A stretch of 64,000 bases of DNA from a virus: the IMG/VR virus record IMGVR_UViG_3300037042_002125, positions 1 through 64,000 of that record, one strand, 5' to 3'. The position numbers and the translations under genes are program-made. Position 1 is the stretch's first letter. Each line of letters begins with the position of its first letter. Of the stretch, positions 35,923-44,300 are shown piece after piece. The notes below the pieces were generated by a model, which made no database searches, was not told the origin of the DNA, and saw only the letters and a list, made by a program, of their open reading frames with translations.

Positions 35923-36756
35923 TCAGGCGAACGAGTGTTGATCAATCATATCGATCAGTTGCTGGATGTATTCCGGAGCGTAACCGTATGCCTTCTTGTA
36001 GTATTGGATCTGCAGTTCGCGATCAATAACACCACCAGCGGTAACGGCCATCTTGCTGCCGAATTGCTTCTCATCTTCACCCTCGAAGGCGGCCACTTCG
36101 ACCAGTTGATCGACGCCAACCTCTTCTGGTTCACCTTCACCGTCGAACGCCAGCACAGTCATCTTGGTGTTGTCATCCGAGCGGGCGACCACGTAACCGT
36201 GCATGACTTCTTCTTGGTTTTGATCAACGTAGGCAGCGAACTCACGGCACTCACCAGGAACCTTGGCGATTTGTGCCAGAGTGGGCTGACCATGTTTCTT
36301 GGCGTGAGCCAGATGTACCAACTCGCTCAAGTCTTCTTCGCCCTTGCGTACCAGGTACTTGCCAGTCGAGCCGGCCTTGATTTGCCACATAGACTTGTCT
36401 TCGGTGTCCATCAGCAAGTTGCTTGCCATTTGCTTGTAACGACCTTCGTTGGCAGCGGTTGCCGTCTCGTCGTATTCCTTGACGTCCGACTGGTAGCGGA
36501 TGAAACCAGCCAAGGTCTTGGAACCACCGGTGCGCTCCAGGCTACGGAACGAATTGGCTACAGGGGAAGCTTGTTGGCCAAACAATTTGGCAATAGCGGC
36601 TCTCACTTCTTCCTTGATCGGTGCTGTACCACTGTAGGTGATCAGAACCTTAGCCAGCGTAGGCGTAAGGACTTCGTAGTCTTGCAGGTTGACGCTGAAG
36701 GTGTTTACTTTGGCCAGCAGAGCGTCGGTATCCCAGTTTTTGAAAGATGCGGTCAT
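35923..36756 (-). CDS. Putative virion protein, 277 aa
   Basis: ATG 36756 chosen (TGGAAAATTATC before it). Contains a Lys/Gly turn (STGKYLVRKGEEDL), an alpha/beta middle and a C-terminal helical part (YYKKAYGYAPEYIQQLIDMI). GC-rich codons compared with neighbours. No family recognised; probably structural by context. Confidence 0.6.
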   Translation of the reverse strand: MTASFKNWDTDALLAKVNTFSVNLQDYEVLTPTLAKVLITYSGTAPIKEEVRAAIAKLFGQQASPVANSFRSLERTGGSKTLAGFIRYQSDVKEYDETATAANEGRYKQMASNLLMDTEDKSMWQIKAGSTGKYLVRKGEEDLSELVHLAHAKKHGQPTLAQIAKVPGECREFAAYVDQNQEEVMHGYVVARSDDNTKMTVLAFDGEGEPEEVGVDQLVEVAAFEGEDEKQFGSKMAVTAGGVIDRELQIQYYKKAYGYAPEYIQQLIDMIDQHSFA

Positions 36757-36831
36757 GATAATTTTCCAGTACAAAAGTTAAATGATAAATGTTGTGGGTG
36801 AGTGTTGGTCTGTCTGTGGTTTAGAAAATGT

Positions 36832-37386
36832 TTAGGTCAATACATCTTCCTCCATATCCATATCCACATCGTCTTCGAGTTCTTCATCGTCTAAGTCTTC
36901 GAGACCTGACAGTTCGCCCTCTTCATCCAAGTCGTCTAAGTCGTCCAGATAAGGATCAATTCCCTGATCTTGAACAAGCAGACGATTTATGCGTGTGTCT
37001 AAATCTCCTACTGACATACCAAGTAGCTCAGCTAGATCGTTGATCATGCCGTTCGACAGGTTAGGTTCAAATAAGAAGAGCGCCAGCATAAACAGATCAA
37101 GCGTATCCCTGTGTAGATCATGATCTTCTGGATCTTCTGGATCTTCTGGATTGAAGTCATGAAGGACCTCATCTTGATACAGCAGTTCAGAAATCTTGGC
37201 CTCAAATTCATGTGGCTCAAAACCAAGAATCCTACCCAAGTAGAAAACTTGCTCGTCTGTTGGGTCAGGGAACGCGTCGAGAAAGGAGTAGATTACCGTA
37301 TCTACATCGACGTCCTTTTCAAGGGGAGGTGGTGTAGGCAGGTTTGGATTTGCCGTACTAGGCGGCAACTTGGTTTGGGCGGACAT
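36832..37386 (-). CDS. Acidic unrecognised protein, 184 aa
   Basis: Proline-rich N-terminus (PPSTANPNLPTPPP), then two similar helical segments (FYLGRILGFEPHEFEAKISELL and NDLAELLGMSVGDLDTRINRL) that look like an internal duplication of a small helical repeat, and a strongly acidic C-terminus (Asp/Glu runs). May mimic nucleic acid or bind a basic partner. RBS CGGAGACC. Confidence 0.6.
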   Translation of the reverse strand: MSAQTKLPPSTANPNLPTPPPLEKDVDVDTVIYSFLDAFPDPTDEQVFYLGRILGFEPHEFEAKISELLYQDEVLHDFNPEDPEDPEDHDLHRDTLDLFMLALFLFEPNLSNGMINDLAELLGMSVGDLDTRINRLLVQDQGIDPYLDDLDDLDEEGELSGLEDLDDEELEDDVDMDMEEDVLT

Positions 37387-37453
37387 ATAGGTCTCCGGAT
37401 TGATAGTGGAACATTGGACTCGAAGTCACTATTAAATTACTGTAGGCAACGAT

Positions 37454-37819
37454 TTACCGCCAACCAGAAAATTTTGATTTGGGCGCAGTAGATACAAGCA
37501 TAGTCAGAGACCTAATAGGTGGGACATATGGTCCGCTCTTCATGTGACCATGCTTGGGCCTCTTGGCATGACACTTGTCGCAGCAAGTACCTAGGTTGGC
37601 TCGGGTCGTTGTCCCACCGTCTGCTATGCGTACCAAATGGTGAACGTCATGGAAGATATTTGCCTTAGGTTGCTCAGGTGCGCCACAGAAGATGCACTTG
37701 TGACCATCCCTTTGCTTTATGATCTTGCACAAGGCAAACCACTCAGCCTTGGAGCCGTATCCATCGCGGACTATCCGTGTAACCCCGCTTGCTCTGTGTC
37801 GGAAGAATGGTTTTGCCAT
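37454..37819 (-). CDS. HNH endonuclease
   Basis: 121 aa. Treble-clef pattern: CIFC, VHHLV with GG, N-L-x-x-CC-DKCH. This is the HNH fold with Zn-binding Cys pairs, close to the size of phage free-standing HNH nucleases. The C-terminus is short and basic. Either a homing-type enzyme or a phage recombination/packaging HNH. Lies between an acidic protein and a membrane protein, with 6 nt to the latter's end. Confidence 0.85.
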   Translation of the reverse strand: MAKPFFRHRASGVTRIVRDGYGSKAEWFALCKIIKQRDGHKCIFCGAPEQPKANIFHDVHHLVRIADGGTTTRANLGTCCDKCHAKRPKHGHMKSGPYVPPIRSLTMLVSTAPKSKFSGWR

Positions 37820-37825
37820 GGCCTG

Positions 37826-38203
37826 TCACTCTTTTGATTTGAGTTTTGTCTCGGCTACTGCCTGAGATTTTTGGACTTCTGCTATATCCAAGGAACGGCG
37901 CTTGTACCTTTGGAGCATTGCCTCGTCAACCGGTGTCCAATCCTTAGGCTTGTCAGCTTTCTTCATGTCAAGCTCGAACACTTTGTCCTCAAGACGGTCA
38001 GCTTCAATCTTGGTGATCTGCTTCTGTTGGGTCAAAGCTTCTTTTTGGATGTCAGCCGCATGGGCGTACCTTGCGTCAACTGTCAAGATCGCTCCAATGA
38101 TAGTTGCGGCTGCGGCTACCGTAGCCGCAGTTGCCTTCAATGGGTTCTCTTTTATAGGAGTGGGAAGGCGCTTGTGCATTTGTGAAAAGCTTAGTACGTC
38201 CAT
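37826..38203 (-). CDS. Single-pass membrane protein with coiled coil, 125 aa
   Basis: ATG 38203 after a strong RBS (AAAGGAG). One hydrophobic segment (TAATVAAAATIIGAILTV, about residues 28-45), then a charged coiled coil (QKQITKIEADRLEDKVFELD). No signal-peptide cleavage site required; probably N-in. Size and design resemble inner-membrane spanin or other phage membrane accessory proteins, but no outer-membrane partner is seen. Confidence 0.6.
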   Translation of the reverse strand: MDVLSFSQMHKRLPTPIKENPLKATAATVAAAATIIGAILTVDARYAHAADIQKEALTQQKQITKIEADRLEDKVFELDMKKADKPKDWTPVDEAMLQRYKRRSLDIAEVQKSQAVAETKLKSKE

Positions 38204-38231
38204 AGAATTCTCCTTTAGTAACTGTTTTTCT

Positions 38232-39716
38232 TTAACGGATGCCCCATCTGGCATTCCACTTACCCCAACCAGTAGCAGGACTCAACGAGATTGCCACAGC
38301 ACCAGCGGCACCACGCATTTGGTTTGTACCATTAGCCGGACCAAGATTGCCGTCACCAGCCATGTGGCCTTTGATAACAAGGTTTTGCTTGAACGGTTTG
38401 ACTTCATTGTCGATTCCTGACTGTATGCTGTCTGCCAACTGAGAGTAGAAACCAGTGCGATCAACATCCAACGATATGGCCTGGCCACTAAAGTTGAACA
38501 CCTTCTCGCCCTCCGCAAGGAACTGAGCACGGAGTGTCATTACCTCCGCAAAACGCAACCAGAACTCTCGCACACTGCCAGTAGCGTTAGTCATTGTGAA
38601 GCCTGTCATCACACCTTGGGCACCATTGAAACCATCACGGCCACGGCGTAAGTATGCAAGCAAGAGTGGTGTGGTAAACAGTAGGTCCTTGCGGTGTGCA
38701 ATGGTAGTAGCACTCTTGTTTACCAAGATCCGCATGTCGTTCACTGCGCTCATGATGGACGGGTTAACAATAAAGATGCGACCGGTTTCCCTCATTTTGC
38801 CAGCAGGGTTAACCTGGTTCCAGCCTGTCCAGACAATCGTGTAGCTCTCAAGAGCAGCAGGCATGTTCAACGGTGATTGGATTACGCCTGCGTACATATA
38901 ACCGTCAGGAGTAAGTACATTGCTATTTACAGAGACTGGTGCCACCACCATGCTGTTTTCCCTGTAGACCTCGAACGTCACATACTCATAAGGTTGATCA
39001 AAAATAACATAAACAGGGATATCATTAAAGGCAAGTTCAACAACATCTTCAACTCCTTCAGGTGTAGTGTTAGGGCCAGTGACGACCAGAGATTCAAACG
39101 AGTAATAGGTCTGCCCGTTGACGGTCAAGCCCCAACGTATTTGGTAGTTCTGCCCAGACAGAGTTGGAACCATGTCAGTGGGTGTGTTGATAACGGCGCT
39201 GCCTGTGATTTTCACATCGCTGCTAAGGTTAACACCTTCATAGGAGTGGGCAACACCTGAGCTATAGACAACACCGTCACGATCAATCAAGCACCATTGG
39301 ATGTTTCCATTGGCGTAATCGAAGGGCAAGGGAAACATGAAGGACACAGAGCCTATACCAGCCTGACCTGCTTCAAGTTCACCCACCAAATCAGAGAACG
39401 CGTCAACGTTCTTGGTCTGATAGTCAGTGGCGAGATTGGAGTTGACCACTACCGCCAATGTCTTTGTGTAGATGTGCGCCTGGTCCGTGTTGACCGTTAC
39501 GTTGATACCGTAGGATTGCAGGTCAGTACCTCCCGACACCTGCAGCTCAATTACAGGTGACGACACAGATAGGACCGTCGTCGCTATCGTGTTGGGGTCT
39601 ATCTGGGTAATGGCGCCCGCGCTGATAACTTCTCCACCGACGAATACGTCTGAGAAGTCGATCTGGACTCTCCGTGTATCCTGGGGAAATTTTACGATCA
39701 CTTTACTAGATTGCAT
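38232..39716 (-). CDS. Putative large virion protein, 494 aa
   Basis: ATG 39716 (MQSSKVIVKFPQDT) with GGAAAGAATTACA before it; the TTG at 39731 is rejected. Several beta-sandwich segments in the N-terminal 300 residues (Ig-like pattern, e.g. VISAGAITQIDPNTIATTVL), then a helical region and a Gly/Ala/Asn-rich C-terminus (GDGNLGPANGTNQMRGAAGA). No enzyme motif. Likely a tail or decoration structural protein. Overlaps by 19 nt the nuclease ORF at 39698. Confidence 0.6.
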   Translation of the reverse strand: MQSSKVIVKFPQDTRRVQIDFSDVFVGGEVISAGAITQIDPNTIATTVLSVSSPVIELQVSGGTDLQSYGINVTVNTDQAHIYTKTLAVVVNSNLATDYQTKNVDAFSDLVGELEAGQAGIGSVSFMFPLPFDYANGNIQWCLIDRDGVVYSSGVAHSYEGVNLSSDVKITGSAVINTPTDMVPTLSGQNYQIRWGLTVNGQTYYSFESLVVTGPNTTPEGVEDVVELAFNDIPVYVIFDQPYEYVTFEVYRENSMVVAPVSVNSNVLTPDGYMYAGVIQSPLNMPAALESYTIVWTGWNQVNPAGKMRETGRIFIVNPSIMSAVNDMRILVNKSATTIAHRKDLLFTTPLLLAYLRRGRDGFNGAQGVMTGFTMTNATGSVREFWLRFAEVMTLRAQFLAEGEKVFNFSGQAISLDVDRTGFYSQLADSIQSGIDNEVKPFKQNLVIKGHMAGDGNLGPANGTNQMRGAAGAVAISLSPATGWGKWNARWGIR

Positions 39717-40201
39717 TGTAATTCTTTCCAAGTTAATTCATGAAAATTAGATATTCTAGTAATATGTTTAGTTTTTGGATTTACTACCCACACCCTTAAA
39801 TCAATGCCTAAACTATCTGCAGCCTTAGCTTTCATTTTGATACGTTTGAAAGTATCGAGGTCCGTTAAACCCACAGTGTACAAGCTTTTAACCTCTATAC
39901 ATATGTCTTTATTCTTGTATTTTATTCGTATGTCTGGGTAGTATAGGCTATCCTTGTTCCGTTTTGGATTGAACCACCATATTTTAGGTTGATCTCTTTT
40001 TCTAACATAAATATTCTTGGCGGGGACTTTCAACTGATTTACTAGAACGCCTAAAACATGACCTTCGTACCCTTGATAAATAAATTCCTTACCTTGCAAA
40101 CATGCAGAATGACGTAAGTATCTACTTAACAAAAATTTATCTGCAATATCTGGATCTTGACTAGGAAAATCTACACCATAGCGACGTTGGCATCTTCCCA
40201 C
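39698..40201 (-). CDS. PD-(D/E)XK homing-type endonuclease
   Basis: 167 aa, GTG start possible at 40201. YYPDIRIKYKNKDICIEVKS is a PD-(D/E)XK core: Asp in PDI, then E-V-K in IEVKS. It is followed by a helix and VWVVNP strand. GYEGHVLGVLVNQLKV is the usual helix of phage VSR/homing-like nucleases of this size. It sits inside and out of frame with a truncated copy of the KGKG-motif protein (40171-40269), as expected for an insertion. Lower GC than its neighbours supports acquisition. Confidence 0.7.
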   Translation of the reverse strand: MGRCQRRYGVDFPSQDPDIADKFLLSRYLRHSACLQGKEFIYQGYEGHVLGVLVNQLKVPAKNIYVRKRDQPKIWWFNPKRNKDSLYYPDIRIKYKNKDICIEVKSLYTVGLTDLDTFKRIKMKAKAADSLGIDLRVWVVNPKTKHITRISNFHELTWKELQCNLVK

Positions 40202-40269
40202 TTCTTTTCCAGCTTAGCCTTGGTGCCTTTGCCGTCTTTGACAAGTTTGTTTATGTAGGTATTTGGCAT
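40171..40269 (-). pseudogene. Truncated copy of the KGKG-repeat protein
   Basis: MPNTYINKLVKDGKG and KLEKKWEDA (32 aa to a TAG at 40171) match the first 30 residues of the product at 41532-42218 (MPNSYINKLVKQGKG). After these residues the frame is lost and the nuclease ORF begins. Either a paralogous gene fragment broken by the nuclease insertion, or part of a frameshifted fusion. Confidence 0.6.
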
Positions 40270-40271
40270 GG

Positions 40272-41360
40272 TTAACCCCGATTAGCTAAGTAAACGCACA
40301 GATCAAGTCTGTCCTTCCAGGTGCTCGCTATCTTTGCCAACGTGTATTTGCCCATGTCCTTGTACCACATTTTGTATTCTCCAGTGGCATCCCCTTCTCC
40401 TTCCATGTCACGCTCCAAATTCATCATAATGCTTTCACCAATATCCTTTGTGGAACGTTTGGCTAAATCATATGATACGGCTCTTCCCATGGTTGTAACG
40501 CTTAGGATGCTGCCACTGAATTCAGATTCACCAAGACCCATGTTGCTAACAGTGAACATGGCGGCAAAAAACTCCCTCTCATAGGGCTTTAGTGCTCTAT
40601 CCTTGGCTTTAAGTGCCTTTAGAGCACCGCTTGATTTTTTGACTTCACCAAACGCAGATTTGAGAAGATTGTCAAAAGCTTCCTTTGCTTGAGCTGTTGA
40701 AGAGTCTAAATCAAGAGTTATTTTTGTTACTTTAGACGTCTTGTACGGGTTAACTGTCAGATGCAGTGTATGCGGCGTACCTCGTATGCTACGCCCTTTT
40801 GCATCTTCCTCCCTTTCAATGTACACCAAAAGATTTGTGTCCTTTGCTTTGGACATCTTTATCATCAGCAAACCCTCACGAGTAGGCTCCTTAAAAGAAT
40901 ACCCCTTAAGAGACGTGCCCAAGGATTTGAGATCCATTACAGCTAAAAGCTTGTTGGCCTTAGCCACAAGTACCTGGCCTGCTTTTTGATTCTCTTCCGC
41001 GTTTGCTTGTAGAGCCTTGGCATAGGCTTTCATGGCCTTACTTGAAGCTACTTTATCAAGTTCTTTTGGCCACTCCGGTATGCTTTTTATCTTTGCAGCC
41101 AACTTCACCAAACCCTTTGCAATACCTGTTTTGTAGGTAAAAGTTGAAGGACAGTAATCACCATCAAAATCAACTTTAATATCACCAATACTTTGCGGCA
41201 TACTATATGCCGGTAGGTCATCACCCAATATTCTGTTAGTGACCCTTTCCCCCAACTTGTACATCCACTGTGAGATTTTTATCAGAAGAGAAATGTCCTC
41301 TGCAGATATAGTAGGTTTGGCCCCTAAACTTTGCAGACGTGCGAGTGCTTTGATCATCAT
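40272..41360 (-). CDS. Leader-tagged unrecognised protein, 362 aa
   Basis: MMIKALARLQSLGAKPT leader, then a long alpha/beta protein. Helical middle (KAMKAYAKALQANAEENQK), a beta part (LHLTVNPYKTSKVTKITLDL), and a C-terminal region with YDLAKRSTKDIGESIMMNL. RBS AAGGAAACACT. The largest of the simply tagged proteins. No homologue recognised. Confidence 0.65.
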   Translation of the reverse strand: MMIKALARLQSLGAKPTISAEDISLLIKISQWMYKLGERVTNRILGDDLPAYSMPQSIGDIKVDFDGDYCPSTFTYKTGIAKGLVKLAAKIKSIPEWPKELDKVASSKAMKAYAKALQANAEENQKAGQVLVAKANKLLAVMDLKSLGTSLKGYSFKEPTREGLLMIKMSKAKDTNLLVYIEREEDAKGRSIRGTPHTLHLTVNPYKTSKVTKITLDLDSSTAQAKEAFDNLLKSAFGEVKKSSGALKALKAKDRALKPYEREFFAAMFTVSNMGLGESEFSGSILSVTTMGRAVSYDLAKRSTKDIGESIMMNLERDMEGEGDATGEYKMWYKDMGKYTLAKIASTWKDRLDLCVYLANRG

Positions 41361-41372
41361 AGTGTTTCCTTA

Positions 41373-41621
41373 TCAATGAACTTTTTGGGATTTGGCTTTA
41401 TAGCCTGTACGGCCTTTGAACTCTTTCTTATTCAAAAGGTCTGCCTGTTTGGCTGCGTCTTGCTTGGTGAATTTCTTGGGGTTAGATCCACCTAACCAAC
41501 ACGTTACAGTTCGAGTTGACCCGCCTGTGGTTTATTTCCAGATTTGCCATATCCCAAATTCTTTTGGTTCTGCTGCCAAACTTTGGAGGCGAGCCAAAGC
41601 GAGTGTCTTGATTTGGGTCAT
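41373..41621 (-). pseudogene. Leader-tagged gene with an in-frame stop
   Basis: Internal ATG 41621 with RBS AAGAAGGAAACACC starts MTQIKTLALARLQSLAAEP. After ten further residues a TAA (41532-41534) interrupts the frame, which then continues in the same frame with GGSTRTVTCWLGGSN and NKKEFKGRTGYKAKSQKVH to TGA at 41373. Readthrough would give 82 residues. The leader is also in frame with the 228-aa ORF upstream. Nonsense mutation, readthrough site or sequencing error. Confidence 0.55.
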
Positions 41622-42218
41622 GGTGTTTCCTTCTTCGGTTTCAGGTTCGGGGGTGGTCCATATTTTGGAGTAGTCGTCCATTGTGAGAACGTCTTTCTCC
41701 TTGGAGAGTTTGAGGACGGCCTCCACTACGTCGTGGAGTTCAACATCACCTTTCAGTGTCTCGCGAGCAAGCTCAAGCAAGCGTATGAACAAAGGGACAT
41801 CAACGGTTATTGTGTCGAGTGGGTCTTTTGCTGACAAGCTTACCATAGCAACATCTGCTTTCACTAAAGTTTGAAACACGCTCATAATGTGACTCCATGT
41901 ATCTGCATGACCTGCCTTGTGGACCACGTCTTCTGCCTCACGCCACTTCTGGAGCAAGAACTTCTTGTCGCCTTTACCATCTTTAATTAGCCTAGCCAAG
42001 TAGTGGTCAGGTGGTGGAGGACACATATTGGAATGAGACAACACCAAGCCTGATCCAGCAACGTGAGCCATCTTCTGGAAGATGCTCATGATATACGCCC
42101 AATCTTCTTTGTGTCCTTGTGCGGCAGCGGCTGCCTTTGCATCTTCCCATTTCTTTTCCAACTTGGCCTTGCTGCCTTTTCCCTGTTTGACAAGTTTGTT
42201 GATGTAGCTGTTGGGCAT
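41532..42218 (-). CDS. KGKG-repeat protein with a C-terminal leader motif, 228 aa
   Basis: Two copies of a motif of about 50 aa: YINKLVKQGKGSKAKLEKKW...GHKEDWAYIMSIFQKM (1-50) and YLARLIKDGKGDKKFLLQKW...GHADTWSHIMSVFQTL (about 70-117). Then a helical part follows. At residue 200 comes an internal Met with its own RBS opening MTQIKTLALARLQSLAA. So the leader is at the C-terminus of this ORF, which has no stop of its own before it. The KGKG motif recurs truncated at 40171. Family unknown to me; likely virion or head assembly. Confidence 0.6.
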   Translation of the reverse strand: MPNSYINKLVKQGKGSKAKLEKKWEDAKAAAAAQGHKEDWAYIMSIFQKMAHVAGSGLVLSHSNMCPPPPDHYLARLIKDGKGDKKFLLQKWREAEDVVHKAGHADTWSHIMSVFQTLVKADVAMVSLSAKDPLDTITVDVPLFIRLLELARETLKGDVELHDVVEAVLKLSKEKDVLTMDDYSKIWTTPEPETEEGNTMTQIKTLALARLQSLAAEPKEFGIWQIWK

Positions 42219-42220
42219 GT

Positions 42221-42439
42221 TTATTTCCCAATTGAAGGGTTTACAATTATTTCGTTTAGTTGTAGAACTTTATCACTAGAGCGTGACCACAACCTGGTAC
42301 AGTCATCTAATCTCCTGCGCCTATCAAAGTCTACCTGTTGTTGGACTATACGCCTGTCTTTTATAATTCTTCGTTCTTTCAAGGCGAACGTAGCAGCGTC
42401 ATTCCGCTCGTCTTTTTGTGCTTCTGTATCCTGACCCAC
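42221..42439 (-). CDS. Unrecognised small basic protein, 72 aa
   Basis: GTG start, no clear SD. Rich in Arg, Asp and Gln (RRIIKDRRIVQQQVDFDRRRR). Its end carries the GGGAAATAAAC RBS of the downstream 228-aa gene. It fills an otherwise empty 220-nt gap, but the weak start keeps confidence moderate. Confidence 0.45.
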   Translation of the reverse strand: MGQDTEAQKDERNDAATFALKERRIIKDRRIVQQQVDFDRRRRLDDCTRLWSRSSDKVLQLNEIIVNPSIGK

Positions 42440-42442
42440 AAG

Positions 42443-42811
42443 CTACACGTCAATGACGTCCAAATTGGACGTAACTACAAGGATGCCAGACCTAGCACAG
42501 TAATTAACCGTGGTTGAGATAGTTCCCGACTCAGGACGGAACCCACCGTATATGCCGCTTACATCGCTCCGACCGGGTGTGAAATCAAACTCGTTCAATA
42601 GAGCGTATACCTTACGACCCATCATAGGCTTACCTGCTAGAACGTGGTGCGTAAACTTGGATGGGTACGTCTTGAACGCACTGTTCTGCTTCTTGAACGG
42701 CCCTAACAAGTGAGTAAGGGCATCCATAAGAGTAGGCAGCAAGTCCTTTGCGGTGAGAGACTCACCTAGGCGTTCTGCCTGCTCTTTTGTTTTAAGTTTT
42801 CTAATTGACAT
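42443..42811 (-). CDS. Unrecognised 122-aa protein
   Basis: ATG 42811 (MSIRKLKTKEQAERLGES) shares the M-S-I-x-x-L start of leader proteins but not the ARLQ core. Alpha/beta with a beta C-terminus (GTISTTVNYCARSGILVVTS). Gap of 2 nt to the protease gene upstream, so likely co-translated with it. Confidence 0.6.
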   Translation of the reverse strand: MSIRKLKTKEQAERLGESLTAKDLLPTLMDALTHLLGPFKKQNSAFKTYPSKFTHHVLAGKPMMGRKVYALLNEFDFTPGRSDVSGIYGGFRPESGTISTTVNYCARSGILVVTSNLDVIDV

Positions 42812-42813
42812 AG

Positions 42814-43587
42814 TTAGGCCTTGGTAATGGTCCAAAAATCTGCAGACAAAACACGATCAGATAGATAGGCGTAAGGCATTGTGAAGTATCCCCCAAGACC
42901 CCAGTCAACACCCCAGGAGTTGCGTACTAACCCGCGTTGAGTCTCGTCATCATACCCAACGAGCAACACTGCATGGCATCCGTTGCATTTGGCCTTCGGG
43001 CCTGGCATAGGAAGCTCACCAGTGACTGCCACATCCTCAGAGTCGAATTCGTCGTAGACGTCAAAGCAGAACACAATAGGGTAACCAGACGCTAAGGTGC
43101 GCTTAACTTCCAGCATATTCTTGTCTCGGCTGACGCGGGCGTAGGCGCTTATCTTATGCTTGGCCGCCTTATCAAATACTTCGGGTGGAGGACGGATTCC
43201 TACTTTAGCAGCACGGTACGGCCATATTTCCTCCAACGGCGTACCATACTTCTCGACCACCTTGAGGCCAGTACGTATTTGCGTACCCACGTCCTTGTTG
43301 ACGGTGCGCTCTACCACGCGACCATTGTAGAACGGGAACAAACGGCTGAGATCAGAGTAGTGGTGATCGTGGTGATGCTTGATTTCCAGGTACTCCATAG
43401 CCCCAACTATTGAGTTGTAGACACAGCTACTCAAACTCGCCTGGTTCTCTACAGGAGAACAATGTGGGCGCAGATCGACCTTAGCTGGTAAGTCCTCGGC
43501 ATGTTTCAGTTTGAAGAAATCAGATGTGTGGACATATTGGTCGCGAGCGTCATGCGTGTCACGGCTGGCATTAAAACGTTCAAACAT
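42814..43587 (-). CDS. Papain-like (C1A) cysteine protease
   Basis: 257 aa. Catalytic set of the papain family: Gln49 (oxyanion hole) and Cys55 in PVENQASLSSCVYNS, His205 in NGCHAVLLVGYDD, Asn223 in VRNSWGVDWGLGGYF. DLPAKVDLRP is the usual start of the mature enzyme, so the first about 33 residues are at most a short propeptide. No signal peptide. Located amid proteins carrying the common LARLQ leader. Papain-like proteases are rare in phages. It may process leader or virion precursors, or be delivered into the host; both are inference. Confidence 0.88.
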   Translation of the reverse strand: MFERFNASRDTHDARDQYVHTSDFFKLKHAEDLPAKVDLRPHCSPVENQASLSSCVYNSIVGAMEYLEIKHHHDHHYSDLSRLFPFYNGRVVERTVNKDVGTQIRTGLKVVEKYGTPLEEIWPYRAAKVGIRPPPEVFDKAAKHKISAYARVSRDKNMLEVKRTLASGYPIVFCFDVYDEFDSEDVAVTGELPMPGPKAKCNGCHAVLLVGYDDETQRGLVRNSWGVDWGLGGYFTMPYAYLSDRVLSADFWTITKA

Positions 43588-43596
43588 AAAAATCCT

Positions 43597-44052
43597 TTAT
43601 AATTTACCCTTGTAACCCAATTCCTTTAATGCTTTGTCTGCATCAAGGTGTTTTGACTGTGCATACTTACGGAAGATTTCAAAGGTCTTTTTACATCCGT
43701 TTACTTCATCCTCAACAGTAGGATCTTCTTCAGAAAGCCCATCTTCCTGTATGTAGTTCAATGTCTCTAAGGCTTCTTGTACCTTACGTATTACTGCCTG
43801 TGGAAATCTTGGTACCTCAAGAGGCTTACCATCGTCACCACTTAGTGGTAAGAGTTCAAAAGATTTAACCTCTTGGTCTGTTAATTCACGTGTGTAGGTA
43901 ACAATCCCATGTCGTACCCTGTCAATACCTTCACAGTCTTTGTCATACGTGTACTCACCTTTGGGTACAGCCCCTAAACCAGGTGGTCTGTTGACAAGCC
44001 CATACCTGAACTGTTTATTTGCCAAGATTTTGTGAAGTGGTTGGATTGCCAT
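43597..44052 (-). CDS. Unrecognised 151-aa protein
   Basis: MAIQPLHKILANKQFRYGLV start, reminiscent of the M-x-I-x-x-L beginnings of this block. Acidic C-terminal half, ending KALKELGYKGKL. No family recognised. Two nt from the leader gene at 44055. Confidence 0.6.
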   Translation of the reverse strand: MAIQPLHKILANKQFRYGLVNRPPGLGAVPKGEYTYDKDCEGIDRVRHGIVTYTRELTDQEVKSFELLPLSGDDGKPLEVPRFPQAVIRKVQEALETLNYIQEDGLSEEDPTVEDEVNGCKKTFEIFRKYAQSKHLDADKALKELGYKGKL

Positions 44053-44054
44053 TG

Positions 44055-44285
44055 TTATTCCTGGTACATTGCATCCGCTTGAACACCATTTAGAATTCCT
44101 GCAACTATTTTGGCATCTTCCTTAGAACAGGAACCTGGTGGAAAATTAAATGTCCAAGTATGGCCCTTAGACTCCCCTGATATGTGCAAAGTCATACCAG
44201 CAGTTACTTTAAGTTTTACCTTAGACATTGAAAGAGACCCTGCGGCTGTTGTAGAATGTAAACGTGCAATTGCTTTGATTGTCAT
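44055..44285 (-). CDS. Leader-tagged small protein, 76 aa
   Basis: MTIKAIARLHSTTAAGSLS leader variant (RLH-STTAA), then a small beta-rich body (KVKLKVTAGMTLHISGE, HTWTFNFPPG). RBS TAGGAACAATC. Function unknown. Confidence 0.6.
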   Translation of the reverse strand: MTIKAIARLHSTTAAGSLSMSKVKLKVTAGMTLHISGESKGHTWTFNFPPGSCSKEDAKIVAGILNGVQADAMYQE

Positions 44286-44300
44286 GATTGTTCCTAAATT

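Noticed and set aside
35935-36801. 288-aa + strand ORF opposite the 277-aa gene
   Set aside because: Antisense to a gene with good RBS and codon use; composition rich in Leu/Val/Cys without coding features.
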